NCBI GenBank assembly: GCA_030524665.1 | Contig: JAUNGL010000013.1 | Coordinates: forward strand, 1-37,704 | DNA length: 37,704 nt | Direction: 5' to 3' | Source: Lachnospiraceae bacterium | Lineage (GTDB): Bacteria > Bacillota > Clostridia > Lachnospirales > Lachnospiraceae | Shown: piece by piece, positions 1-6,692 of the stretch | Layout of the letters: each line of letters begins with the position of its first letter | How positions within the stretch are numbered: position 1 is the stretch's first letter | Notes under the pieces: generated by a model | The model's database searches: none | Told to the model about the DNA's origin: nothing | The model's input: the letters and a program-made list of their open reading frames with translations, nothing else | Made by a program: the position numbers and the translations under genes

Positions 1-125
1 AAGCGATGGCTTTCCTGAGCTTCTTAGTGGGAGTTAGCCGTTCGCTCGGGGGAGCGTTACCCGCTTTTGCGTGGGGGGGCCCGGGCCTGTGGCGGGCGTC
101 CGTTAGTTAACAAACACGAATCCAA
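1..125 (-). mobile_element. Possible IS200/IS605 tnpB right end (omega-RNA-like), remnant
   Basis: This stretch is much richer in G and C than what follows and has no credible ORF. Read on the minus strand it runs through CTAACTCCCACTAAG, GAAGCTCAGGAAAGCC and then CCATCGCTT at the window edge. The GAAGC..AGGAA.GCCA pattern followed by half of a hairpin resembles, from memory, the end of tnpB-type omega RNAs of IS200/IS605 elements, where the next bases would be AAGCGATGG. A second small hairpin lies at 43-56 (CGCTC, loop GGGG, GAGCG). No tnpB coding sequence is visible at 126-330 on the minus strand, where the gene should lie, so this would be a decayed or internally deleted copy. Another structured RNA is not excluded. 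Confidence 0.35.
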
Positions 126-162
126 ATTATTATCTCGTGGGAACCGGATCAGGGAAAAGGTA

Positions 163-190
163 TTGACGAATGGTAAAAAAGAGGTAAGAT
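163..190 (+). promoter_or_regulatory. Sigma-A-type promoter upstream of the yitT-family gene
   Basis: TTGACG at 163-168 and TAAGAT at 185-190 are separated by 16 bases. Transcription would start near 197 and give a leader of about 100 bases before the short leader ORF at 295. Confidence 0.55.
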
Positions 191-294
191 AAAGCTGAGT
201 AATTGAAAGAAAGACAGAAATATAATAGTTGTATTCGGAAAACAGAGGTATCCTGATTCAGATATGGAGCAATACTTAAGGATGAGGTGTTTTT

Positions 295-333
295 ATGAAT
301 GATCATAAGGAAAGAAGGACGCGGAATTTATGA
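295..333 (+). CDS. 12-codon leader ORF translationally coupled to the YitT gene
   Basis: An ATG at 295 preceded by GATGAGGTG opens a 12-codon ORF reading MNDHKERRTRNL. Its TGA (331-333) overlaps the ATG (330-332) of the following membrane-protein gene in an ATGA arrangement. The ribosome binding site of this short ORF is better than that of the downstream gene, whose own AAGGA lies inside the leader ORF at 315-319. That suggests translational coupling, or an in-cis leader peptide. The peptide is strongly charged, with three Arg. It may have no function beyond loading ribosomes. Confidence 0.5.
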   Translation: MNDHKERRTRNL

Positions 334-1193
334 AGATTCAGAACAAAATGCTGCGAAAAACGGCGGTCATTCTGCTTGGAAACTGCATATATGCGCTGGC
401 GGTAGCATATTTCATCCTCCCCGTCGGGTTGATTACGGGAGGGACAACGGGAATCGCGATCTTCGTACAGCATTATACAGGGTTTGAGGTCAGCCTGTTT
501 GTATCTGCATTTAATCTCGCGATGTTTTTGCTGGGTGCATGGCTGCTCGGCAGGCAGTTTGCACTGACTACACTGCTCAGCACTTTTACGTATCCGGTAT
601 TTCTGCACCTGATGGAACGTCTCGCAGATTACACGGGACCGCTGTCTTCAGATCCGATGCTCTGTACGATCTTCGCAGGATTGCTGATCGGGGCGGGAAT
701 TGCACTTGTGATTCAGGAGGGAGCCTCTACGGGCGGAATGGACATACCGCCGCTGGTCATTCACAGGAAAACCGGGATTTCGGTTGCATTTTTGCTGTAT
801 GCATTTGATGTCCTGATTCTGCTGATGCAGATGACATTTTCGGATCGTGAACAGGTATTGTACGGGATTCTGCTGGTATGTATCTATTCCTTTGCACTCG
901 AAGAATTCCTGCTGCTTGGCAAGAGCAGGGTACAGATTAAAATCATCAGTGAGAAATATCAGGAAATCAACGAGGCAATCCTGCATCAGCTTGACCGGGG
1001 AACGACCCTGTTCGAGATAGAGGGCGGATATAAACGAAAGGAAATGTATGCAGTACTGACCGTGGTAAACCGACGTGAACTGTTCAGGGTCAATGATCTG
1101 GCAAAGCAGATCGATCCGGAGGCGTTTATCATTATCGGACAGGTGAAGGAAGTGCGCGGGCGCGGATTCACTGCGGGCAAGAAGTACGAATAA
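330..1193 (+). CDS. YitT family integral membrane protein (DUF161/DUF2179)
   Basis: The 287-residue product has five or six hydrophobic segments in its first 190 residues, beginning with a helix at about 12-32 and a GLITGGTTGIAI loop of the kind seen in YitT/DUF161 proteins. A soluble C-terminal part of about 80 residues (roughly 200-280, KIISEKYQEINEAI...LDRGTTLFEIEGGY...VNRRELFRVNDLAKQIDPEAFIII) matches the DUF2179 domain that completes this family. Length is normal. The molecular function of YitT proteins is unknown; they sit in the cytoplasmic membrane. The start at 330 is chosen because it matches the family N terminus and overlaps the leader ORF stop. The next gene follows after 69 bases with its own ribosome binding site. 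Confidence 0.9.
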   Translation: MKIQNKMLRKTAVILLGNCIYALAVAYFILPVGLITGGTTGIAIFVQHYTGFEVSLFVSAFNLAMFLLGAWLLGRQFALTTLLSTFTYPVFLHLMERLADYTGPLSSDPMLCTIFAGLLIGAGIALVIQEGASTGGMDIPPLVIHRKTGISVAFLLYAFDVLILLMQMTFSDREQVLYGILLVCIYSFALEEFLLLGKSRVQIKIISEKYQEINEAILHQLDRGTTLFEIEGGYKRKEMYAVLTVVNRRELFRVNDLAKQIDPEAFIIIGQVKEVRGRGFTAGKKYE

Positions 1194-1262
1194 AGGGTGA
1201 ATAAAACTATTGATTTATGAGCATGAAGCAGGGGAAGAAGAGTACGGAAGGAGTATCTGGAC

Positions 1263-1742
1263 ATGACGGAGAGAAAAATGAAACGGGTGGAGGATTCTAT
1301 GGTAGAGCAGTCCTTTCTGCTGATGCCGCGCCATCTGAATGCGGCGGGGCATCTGTTCGGCGGACAATTGCTGGCATGGATTGATGAGACGGCAGGCATC
1401 GTGGCGCTGCGCCACGCACAGTGCAATGTAGTGACAGTGGCTGTGGACAATATGTATTTTAAAGCGGGAGCAGGCATCAATGATGTCGTGGTGCTGATCG
1501 GCAGAATTACGCACGTCGGACGTTCCTCCATGGAGGTGCGCATCGATTCCTACGCAGAGAAGCTAGACGGTACGCGGACGATGATCAACAGAGCTTACTT
1601 TGTGATGGTGGCGACGGACGAGAACCAGAAGCCGGTGGAAGTACCGGGGCTGATCGTGGAGGGCGTGACCCAGCAGATTGAATGGGAGGCCGGGGAGAAG
1701 CGCTCGCAGCTTCGGAAAATGCGGAGAAGTGAGGGATATTGA
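1263..1742 (+). CDS. Acyl-CoA thioesterase, hotdog fold (YciA/BFIT type)
   Basis: The 159-residue protein carries the hotdog acyl-CoA hydrolase signature near its N terminus: PRHLNAAGHLFGGQLLAWID at about 21-40, including the helix-capping GG and the Asp used in catalysis in this family. The later stretch VVLIGRITHVGRSSMEVRID fits the central beta strands. Such enzymes cleave acyl-CoA thioesters to free acid and CoA in the cytosol; chain-length preference cannot be read here. AAGGAG at 1248-1253 with a 9-base spacer supports the ATG at 1263. The stop is 3 bases before the next gene, so the two are probably cotranscribed. Confidence 0.88.
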   Translation: MTERKMKRVEDSMVEQSFLLMPRHLNAAGHLFGGQLLAWIDETAGIVALRHAQCNVVTVAVDNMYFKAGAGINDVVVLIGRITHVGRSSMEVRIDSYAEKLDGTRTMINRAYFVMVATDENQKPVEVPGLIVEGVTQQIEWEAGEKRSQLRKMRRSEGY

Positions 1743-1745
1743 GCG

Positions 1746-2270
1746 ATGAGACAGCGTATCAGAAAGATAGGGGAATATCAGCAGGTGTGCCATGAATTTC
1801 CACCCGTCTATGATGAAAACAGCAAAATCCTGATACTTGGAAGCTTTCCTTCCGTCAAGTCAAGGGAACAGCAGTTTTATTACGGGCACCCGCAGAACCG
1901 TTTCTGGAAAGTACTGGCAGGAGAGCTGGGGGAAAAGATACCGGAGCGCATTGAGGAGAAAAAGCAGTTTCTTCTGAGAAACCATATCGCACTCTGGGAT
2001 GTCATCGACTCGTGTGAGATCATCGGTTCCAGTGACAGCAGCATCCGCAATGTCGTTGTCACGGATATCAGGCAGATTCTGGAGCATTGTCAGATTCGGA
2101 ATATCTATGCGAACGGTACAACGGCGAGAAAACTGTTTGAGAAATACCAGAAGGAAAGGTGTGGCCGTGACATCATCGGTCTGCCCTCGACCAGTCCGGC
2201 GAATGCGGCTTATTCTCTGGAGAGACTGCTGGAGGAGTGGAACTGTATTACGGATGGGCTGGGGATTTGA
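1746..2270 (+). CDS. DNA-deoxyinosine glycosylase (uracil-DNA glycosylase superfamily)
   Basis: The 174-residue product has the fold markers of the HDG/MUG-like branch of the uracil-DNA glycosylase superfamily: ILGSFPSVKSREQQFYYGHP at about 29-48 followed by QNRFWKVL, and a C-terminal LPSTSPANA loop that would form the DNA minor-groove wedge. These enzymes excise deaminated bases, notably hypoxanthine from deoxyinosine, and start base excision repair in the cytosol. Length is typical. The gene begins 3 bases after the thioesterase stop, so it probably shares its transcript although the functions are unrelated. The catalytic residue was not assigned with certainty. Confidence 0.85.
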   Translation: MRQRIRKIGEYQQVCHEFPPVYDENSKILILGSFPSVKSREQQFYYGHPQNRFWKVLAGELGEKIPERIEEKKQFLLRNHIALWDVIDSCEIIGSSDSSIRNVVVTDIRQILEHCQIRNIYANGTTARKLFEKYQKERCGRDIIGLPSTSPANAAYSLERLLEEWNCITDGLGI

Positions 2271-2296
2271 CGTTGATGAGAGAGGGATTTTGTCCT

Positions 2297-2324
2297 TTGA
2301 GTCTGGCGGATCTCATGCTATATT
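2297..2324 (+). promoter_or_regulatory. Extended -10 promoter before the DUF1905 gene
   Basis: TTGAGT (2297-2302), a 16-base spacer and TATATT (2319-2324) preceded by TGC. It overlaps nothing else and sits 30 bases upstream of the GTG start at 2354. Confidence 0.45.
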
Positions 2325-2353
2325 GGGGAAAACAGATCGGATGAGGTGCAGCA

Positions 2354-2641
2354 GTGAACCACAAAGTGTATGAATATGAATCCCTGCTTTATGGAGCGGG
2401 AGAAACGGGCGGTGCTTATGTCATTTTTCCCTACGATATCAGGGAAGAATTCGGACGGGGACGGGTAAAAGTACACGTTACGTTTGATGGAGAAAAATAT
2501 GACGGCAGCATTGTGAATATGGGAGTAAAAAATGCGGATGGGAGTATCTGCTACATCATAGGTGTACGGAAAGAGATACGTTCCAGGATAGGGAAGCAGC
2601 CGGGCGACAATGTCCGTGTAACAGTAAAAGAAAGGGAATAG
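2354..2641 (+). CDS. DUF1905 domain protein
   Basis: A 95-residue protein that fills a single DUF1905 domain: YEYESLLYGAGETGGAYVIF, DIREEFGRGRVKVHVTFDG, YDGSIVNMG and a final VRKEIRSRIGKQPGDNVRVTV. The family forms a small beta barrel of unknown role, often fused to or beside YdeI/OmpD-associated domains. The start is a GTG at 2354 with GAGGTG five bases upstream; no ATG lies nearby in frame. A promoter candidate at 2297-2324 fits. No signal peptide or membrane segment is seen. A ribosome binding site for another gene begins directly after the stop. Confidence 0.8.
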   Translation: MNHKVYEYESLLYGAGETGGAYVIFPYDIREEFGRGRVKVHVTFDGEKYDGSIVNMGVKNADGSICYIIGVRKEIRSRIGKQPGDNVRVTVKERE

Positions 2642-2655
2642 AGGAGGGCTGAAAG

Positions 2656-2802
2656 GTGTGGACATGTCCAAAGTGCGGGCGTACTTTTAGAAAACAGAAC
2701 CAGAGTCATTACTGTGGGAAAGAGTACGATGGCGGAATTTTTATCGGGACATCTTGGATTACCGGCTATTTCAAAGGATCGGATAAAAGAATTGATGTAT
2801 GA
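2656..2802 (+). pseudogene. Zinc-ribbon gene fragment (DUF5655-like N terminus), 3' part lost
   Basis: A GTG at 2656 follows a strong AGGAGGG (2642-2648) and opens a frame reading (M)WTCPKCGRTFRKQNQSHYCG, a zinc-ribbon N terminus with C..C and H..C pairs. From memory, small DUF5655/DUF1801-type proteins of Clostridia start this way. After HYCGK the frame turns into unrelated sequence and stops at 2800-2802, because it is now the out-of-frame 5' part of the kinase gene below. The fragment therefore looks like the 5' end of a gene whose remainder was deleted. It could still yield a 48-residue peptide. Confidence 0.6.
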
Positions 2803-3286
2803 TACGGTTGGATTTCGTTCAAGAGAAGAAAAGGTCAGTCTGGGTGTTGCCAGTATGAATATTATGTATTATATGGCTGAACAGCTAATGAAGTGCGGAC
2901 AGCCTTTTATATTAGAAAATAACTTTGAGGACGTGTCACGGGAAGGGTTGCTTGCAATTCTCGAAAAATATTCGTATCAGGCAATTACTGTTACATTAAC
3001 AGGAGATTACAAGAAGATATATCAGCGATTTTTAGAGAGAAATGACAGTCTGGAACGGCATCGCGGGCATGTAGTAAATGACTGCTATCCTGAAAAGACA
3101 AAAAAGAATCCTGTATCACAGATTCCGTATGAAAATTTTGTGGACGGGATTGTGAACAGGGGGATGGACAGATTTATAGCAAATGGGCCGCACATTATTG
3201 TGGATACAACGGATTTTAATCAGATTGATCAGGGTGAACTGCTGCAGCAGATAATAGTTTGCCGGGAGAAAATAATTCATGATTGA
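2714..3286 (+). CDS. P-loop kinase / AAA-family ATPase, probably 5'-truncated remnant
   Basis: The frame begins GKSTMAEFLSGHLGLPAISK, that is, in the middle of a Walker A motif; the preceding beta strand and the first glycines are missing. No start codon with a ribosome binding site exists upstream in this frame, and the only option is the GTG at 2714, which is also part of the zinc-ribbon codons HYCG. The remaining 190 residues resemble the nucleoside-kinase/zeta-toxin-like AAA group: FILENNFED, an arginine-rich lid (RFLERNDSLERHRGH) and a C-terminal IIVDTTDF. A gene with a broken P-loop is unlikely to be active. The most likely origin is a deletion joining two adjacent genes. Confidence 0.65.
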   Translation: MGKSTMAEFLSGHLGLPAISKDRIKELMYDTVGFRSREEKVSLGVASMNIMYYMAEQLMKCGQPFILENNFEDVSREGLLAILEKYSYQAITVTLTGDYKKIYQRFLERNDSLERHRGHVVNDCYPEKTKKNPVSQIPYENFVDGIVNRGMDRFIANGPHIIVDTTDFNQIDQGELLQQIIVCREKIIHD

Positions 3287-3399
3287 TAAAATTTGAATCA
3301 TGGAATAGAGTCGAAAAAGAAAGATCAGTAATGAGTAATGCGTAATGGCGCAAAAGCTGAGATTTAATATTGTGTACAGGAATAGCAGAAAGGGAAAAT

Positions 3400-3939
3400 A
3401 TGAACCGTATTAAATTGGTTGTACCAACAAAAGAATACGAAGATCAGGTAATGGCGTATAAACAGGCATTTTTAGCGAATCACGACAGCTTTGACGGATG
3501 TGCAGGTCTGGAAGAAACGGAGAATTATGAGGAATGGCTTGACTTTGAGAACAGATTGTCAAAAAAATATGGAGATGCTTACGTGTCGTCCACAGTCTGT
3601 CTGGCAGTCAGAACAGAAGATCATAAACTGGTAGGGATTATTGATTACAGGCACGAGCTGTCCGATTTTCTGATGCGCTTTGGGGGAAATATCGGGTATA
3701 GTGTATTGCCGTCAGAGCGGAACAAAGGATATGCAAAAGAGATGCTGCAATTGATGATAGAGAAATGCAGAGAATCTGGCGCGGATAAGGTTTTGGTAAC
3801 CTGTGACAAAAATAATATGGCTTCCTCCAGAACGATTCTTGCTAATGGCGGAGTATTGGAAAATGAGGTGGTGGATGAGGTTGGTTTGAGTAAATGCGGA
3901 ATAATCCAGAGGTATTGGATTACTGTAAATCAGGGATAA
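3400..3939 (+). CDS. GNAT family N-acetyltransferase
   Basis: The 179-residue product has the GNAT fold: a central strand CLAVRTEDHKLVGIIDYRH (about 68-86), then IGYSVLPSERNKGYAKEML, where the R/Q-x-x-G-x-G/A loop (RNKGYA) binds the pyrophosphate of acetyl-CoA, and a C-terminal KVLVTCDKNNMASSRTILANGG typical of the RimJ/YjcK-like subgroup. It should transfer an acetyl group to an amine; the substrate cannot be named. The ATG at 3400 follows GAAAGGGA; an earlier TTG at 3370 has no ribosome binding site. The gene ends before a strong inverted repeat shared with the convergent larC. Confidence 0.85.
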   Translation: MNRIKLVVPTKEYEDQVMAYKQAFLANHDSFDGCAGLEETENYEEWLDFENRLSKKYGDAYVSSTVCLAVRTEDHKLVGIIDYRHELSDFLMRFGGNIGYSVLPSERNKGYAKEMLQLMIEKCRESGADKVLVTCDKNNMASSRTILANGGVLENEVVDEVGLSKCGIIQRYWITVNQG

Positions 3940-3964
3940 ATATGAGATTTTTTAGCGAATCAGG

Positions 3965-4012
3965 CAAGCCCCCTGCTTCAAGTGCAAAGAGCACTGAGCA
4001 GCAGGGGGCTTG
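3965..4012. terminator. Long inverted repeat between convergent genes, probable bidirectional terminator
   Basis: CAAGCCCCCTGCT (3965-3977) pairs perfectly with AGCAGGGGGCTTG (4000-4012). A second hairpin, AGTGC/GCACT, is nested inside at 3981-3995. There is a broken T stretch (TTTGG) on the plus side and no clear T tract on the minus side. The position between the GNAT gene and larC supports termination from both directions. Confidence 0.6.
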
Positions 4013-4061
4013 TTTGGCTTTGGTGAGAATATTTTCGTATTGTGAACATCGAATCATCCTG

Positions 4062-5567
4062 TCATTCCGACAGTAATCTCTGTGCGATCTCCTGTACTTT
4101 GTGATACATTTCCGTGAATCCAACATCCGCCTGTTTCGCGAGCCTGCTCACGCTGTCGTTTTCCGGATAGAAATATGTTTCATCCTTCCAGGTGCAGCAT
4201 TTGACGTCTGCCATACCCCACGGAGTTTCTATGGTGTGTATTTCACGGTCAAGGCGGGTCCGGTTGACTTCAAGCGCACGGATACCGATTGTCGTTGTAT
4301 TCCGAAAGATGATATGTTCCATGCAGGGGCGCTGTTCGTGAGTGCAGAGCACTGTGAGGAGCCATGCGGGCCTGTTTTTTTTCATATAAACAGGAGTATA
4401 GTATACGTCCAGGGCACCGGCATTCATCAACTGTTCCAGAGTAAAGGAGAGAGCCTCTCCGGTACAGTCGTCAATATTCGTCTGCAGCATCAGAATGGAG
4501 TGCTCCCTCTGCTGTGTGACAGGCTCCAGAAGCATGGCACGGAGGACTCCGGTGGTCGGATAGTCACGTTTGCCTGCGCCAAGTCCGGTACGGAGGATAC
4601 GGAATTCGTCCGGCAGTTCCTCGCCCGTACGCAGGGCAGCGGCGATCGCAGCACCGGTCGGTGTCACAAGCTCTCCTTCCACAGGTCTGATTTTCAGGGT
4701 AAGCTTCTGTGCGGCAGCAATCGCAGATACGGCCGGAACAGGAACCGGAATCAGTCCATGCTGGCAGCGGATCTGCCCCGTTCCGTCACTGAGGGCCGAT
4801 ACGATCACCTGATCCGGGTGCAGATTGTCAATGCAGATCGCGGCTGCTGCAATATCCACAATGGAATCGACAGCGCCGACCTCATGGAAATGAACCTGAT
4901 CTACGGGCTTTCCGTGGACGGAGGCTTCCGCCTCTGCCAGAATCGTGAAGATACGAATGGCAAGACTGCGCGCGTTTTCCGTTATAGCTCCCTGATTCAG
5001 AATTGTGATAATATCCTGAAGGTTCCGGGCTGTATGGTGATGATGGCCATGCGCCGGATGCGTGTCGCCCTTTGAATGACTGTGTGAATGATGGTAGTCT
5101 GCATCACTGCCATGAGTGTGTGAACAGCAGGTGGTGTCGTTGCCATGGCTGTGTGAATGATGGTGATCTGAATCACTATCATGTGTATGTGAACAGCAGG
5201 CTGTGTCGTTGCCATGACTGTGTATAGAATGGTGTGCCGCATTTTCTGCCTGATCATGAGTATGCGAAGCATCACCGGATTCCTTATAGTGCTGTTGGTG
5301 CGTTGAGTGTGTATGGGCTTCCCCATGCAGATATGCCATATCGTGATCATGGTTATCCAACTCAGGGGTCAGAATTACATTGAAATCGCAGGCACGCAGC
5401 CCGGATTTGAATACCTCTGAAATCTGAATAGAATATCCGTCAAGAGGGAGGCTTGCAAGCCCGGCTTCAAGTACCTGGCGGTCGGCGCCGAGATCGAGCA
5501 AAGCCCCGACGGTCATATCGCCGCTGATGCCGGAATTACATTCAAGATATAAAATAGTCTGGTTCAT
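4062..5567 (-). CDS. larC: Nickel insertion protein LarC with a His-rich insert
   Basis: The 501-residue product is a full-length LarC (DUF111): it starts ILYLECNSGISGDMTVGALL, continues with KPVDQVHFHEVGAVDSIVDI and TPTGAAIAA, and ends with the domain containing LQTNIDDCTGEAL and PVYMKKNRPAW. LarC inserts nickel into the pincer nucleotide cofactor of lactate racemase and related enzymes, in the cytosol. Residues about 73-178 hold 32 histidines and two CCSHTH motifs, presumably a metal store. In some lactobacilli larC is split by a frameshift; here it is one frame. The ATG at 5567 has AGGAG about seven bases upstream. larA, larB and larE are not in this window. Confidence 0.93.
   Translation of the reverse strand: MNQTILYLECNSGISGDMTVGALLDLGADRQVLEAGLASLPLDGYSIQISEVFKSGLRACDFNVILTPELDNHDHDMAYLHGEAHTHSTHQQHYKESGDASHTHDQAENAAHHSIHSHGNDTACCSHTHDSDSDHHHSHSHGNDTTCCSHTHGSDADYHHSHSHSKGDTHPAHGHHHHTARNLQDIITILNQGAITENARSLAIRIFTILAEAEASVHGKPVDQVHFHEVGAVDSIVDIAAAAICIDNLHPDQVIVSALSDGTGQIRCQHGLIPVPVPAVSAIAAAQKLTLKIRPVEGELVTPTGAAIAAALRTGEELPDEFRILRTGLGAGKRDYPTTGVLRAMLLEPVTQQREHSILMLQTNIDDCTGEALSFTLEQLMNAGALDVYYTPVYMKKNRPAWLLTVLCTHEQRPCMEHIIFRNTTTIGIRALEVNRTRLDREIHTIETPWGMADVKCCTWKDETYFYPENDSVSRLAKQADVGFTEMYHKVQEIAQRLLSE
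5086..5223 (-). repeat. 69-bp tandem repeat encoding His-rich units in larC
   Basis: Two adjacent 69-base units (about 5086-5154 and 5155-5223) encode 23-residue blocks of the form SHGNDT.CCSHTH.SD.D.HHSH. A partial third block follows in the protein. The nucleotide units differ at several positions, so the duplication is not brand new. Confidence 0.75.
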
Positions 5568-5815
5568 AATATTCTCCTGTCAGTAAATTTGTCATGCTCT
5601 GGTTCAGGTCTGTATCTGCATGGCGATCGGGCTGAATAATAACGTTGTTACTGGAGTTTGGCTCGGTCGTTCCCTGAAATCAGACGGGCATGAAGTTGGA
5701 TTGTAGTTTCTGCTCACAGCTCTGTGGTTCGTGAACAGGAACAGATCGTACCGCAGTTGACGGATTTGTCAACTGCGTGCAGCAAAAGTATATCATATGG
5801 ATTTTGAGTCTGCAA
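5568..5815 (-). promoter_or_regulatory. Promoter and long leader of larC
   Basis: On the minus strand TTGCAG (5815-5810) and TATACT (5792-5787) are 17 bases apart. They predict a leader of about 210 bases before the larC ATG. Near its 5' end lies a perfect hairpin, CGCAGTTGAC/GTCAACTGCG with a six-base loop (5752-5777), with further short palindromes downstream (GTTCACGAAC, CACAGAGCTGTG). It has no T tract after the hairpin and no ORF. I could not match it to a known riboswitch class, including the nickel/cobalt class. Confidence 0.5.
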
Positions 5816-5830
5816 GAGAGATGATGTGCG

Positions 5831-6457
5831 CTATCTGTTCTTCAGAACCGCCAGTGCGATGAACAGGATTCCACCAATCCAGGAGAGATCCTGCGGACAG
5901 CGGCGGCTGATTTTGTGACCGAGAAAAAGGCCGAGACAGGTGAAAAGTACCCCTGTAAAAAAGGCGGCAAGCACGGTGAGAAGAATGGGGATTTTCAGGA
6001 ATGCAGCCATAGTTCCGGCAATCAGACTGTCGATGGACATGGCGAGGGCAAAAAATACGGTTTCTTTCCAGGATAAACAACGGCTGCGCTCTCTGACCGC
6101 CTCGACCGGGTCACCGTAAATATCGATAATAAAGCGGAGGTCTGAAAAGGCAAAGCGGATATTTTTGTGCACAGCCTTATGATGGCGCAGGTATTGGCGG
6201 ATGCTGGAATCAGCGAGCTTCAGGCATCCGAGAAAGAGGAGGCTGAAGAAGCAGATTTCTCTCGTATACGTTTCGGAAATCCGACTGTCCAGAAAGGTAC
6301 CGAATAAGAGAGAAATACCGAGACAAAGGCTGCAGATTCCATTGATTACGGCAATCTGCATTTTGGAGAGATCAATCTGGCTGGTGCCGTAAGCTGCGCT
6401 GGCGACAAAGGTGTCCAGGCACAGAGCGAAAACGAGTATCAAGATATTCAGAATCAT
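5831..6457 (-). CDS. MntP/YtaF family membrane transporter (manganese exporter-like)
   Basis: From the ATG at 6457 the product is 208 residues and mostly membrane helices. It shows the two related halves of the MntP family: ILVFALCLDTFVASAAYG at the start and ETVFFALAMSIDSLIAGTMA in the middle. The aspartates after the first hydrophobic runs are the residues thought to bind the ion. The length and the spacer between the halves fit the sporulation-associated YtaF subgroup as well as manganese exporters, so the ion remains uncertain. A longer frame up to 6637 adds about 60 residues that run into the divergent promoter region and look non-coding. larC follows on the same strand but has its own promoter. 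Confidence 0.82.
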   Translation of the reverse strand: MILNILILVFALCLDTFVASAAYGTSQIDLSKMQIAVINGICSLCLGISLLFGTFLDSRISETYTREICFFSLLFLGCLKLADSSIRQYLRHHKAVHKNIRFAFSDLRFIIDIYGDPVEAVRERSRCLSWKETVFFALAMSIDSLIAGTMAAFLKIPILLTVLAAFFTGVLFTCLGLFLGHKISRRCPQDLSWIGGILFIALAVLKNR

Positions 6458-6468
6458 AATATTTACCG

Positions 6469-6543
6469 CTGCAGTCCGGCAAATGCCGGTTTGCAGAATG
6501 ATATCTTTTGGAACATTATATTCAAAACAGTGTTGATTGCCAG
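6469..6543 (-). promoter_or_regulatory. Promoter and hairpin leader of the MntP/YtaF gene
   Basis: On the minus strand CTGGCA (6543-6538), 17 bases, TATAAT (6520-6515). The roughly 50-base leader contains an interrupted hairpin: TGCAG/CTGCA (6492-6496 with 6469-6473) around CCGGCA/TGCCGG (6476-6481 with 6484-6489). It ends only 12 bases before the ATG, so it could affect ribosome access. The visible ribosome binding site is weak. Confidence 0.5.
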
Positions 6544-6692
6544 TGATATATGAGGAAGGTCTGTAGCAGATCACAGGCAAAGGGGACCTGTGTTGTGTGA
6601 GTACAGTGTGCAGCAGGGGCGAAACGGTGTGTAACATATTTGGAAGAGAATTCTCATATACATTAAGAGTAGATTCAAGCCAGAGGTGGAAA

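Noticed and set aside
4101-5075. 324-codon open frame opposite larC
   Set aside because: Antisense shadow of a conserved gene; the translation is low in structure and matches no family.
5086-5223. Regular repeats that might suggest a CRISPR or satellite
   Set aside because: The 69-base period keeps the larC frame and encodes His-rich blocks; there are no spacers.
5568-5790. Nickel/cobalt riboswitch in the larC leader
   Set aside because: The four-way junction and conserved purine-rich loops of that class could not be made out.
6458-6692. yybP-ykoY manganese riboswitch before the MntP-like or antiporter gene
   Set aside because: The conserved loop sequences of that class were not found on either strand; only a simple hairpin is present.
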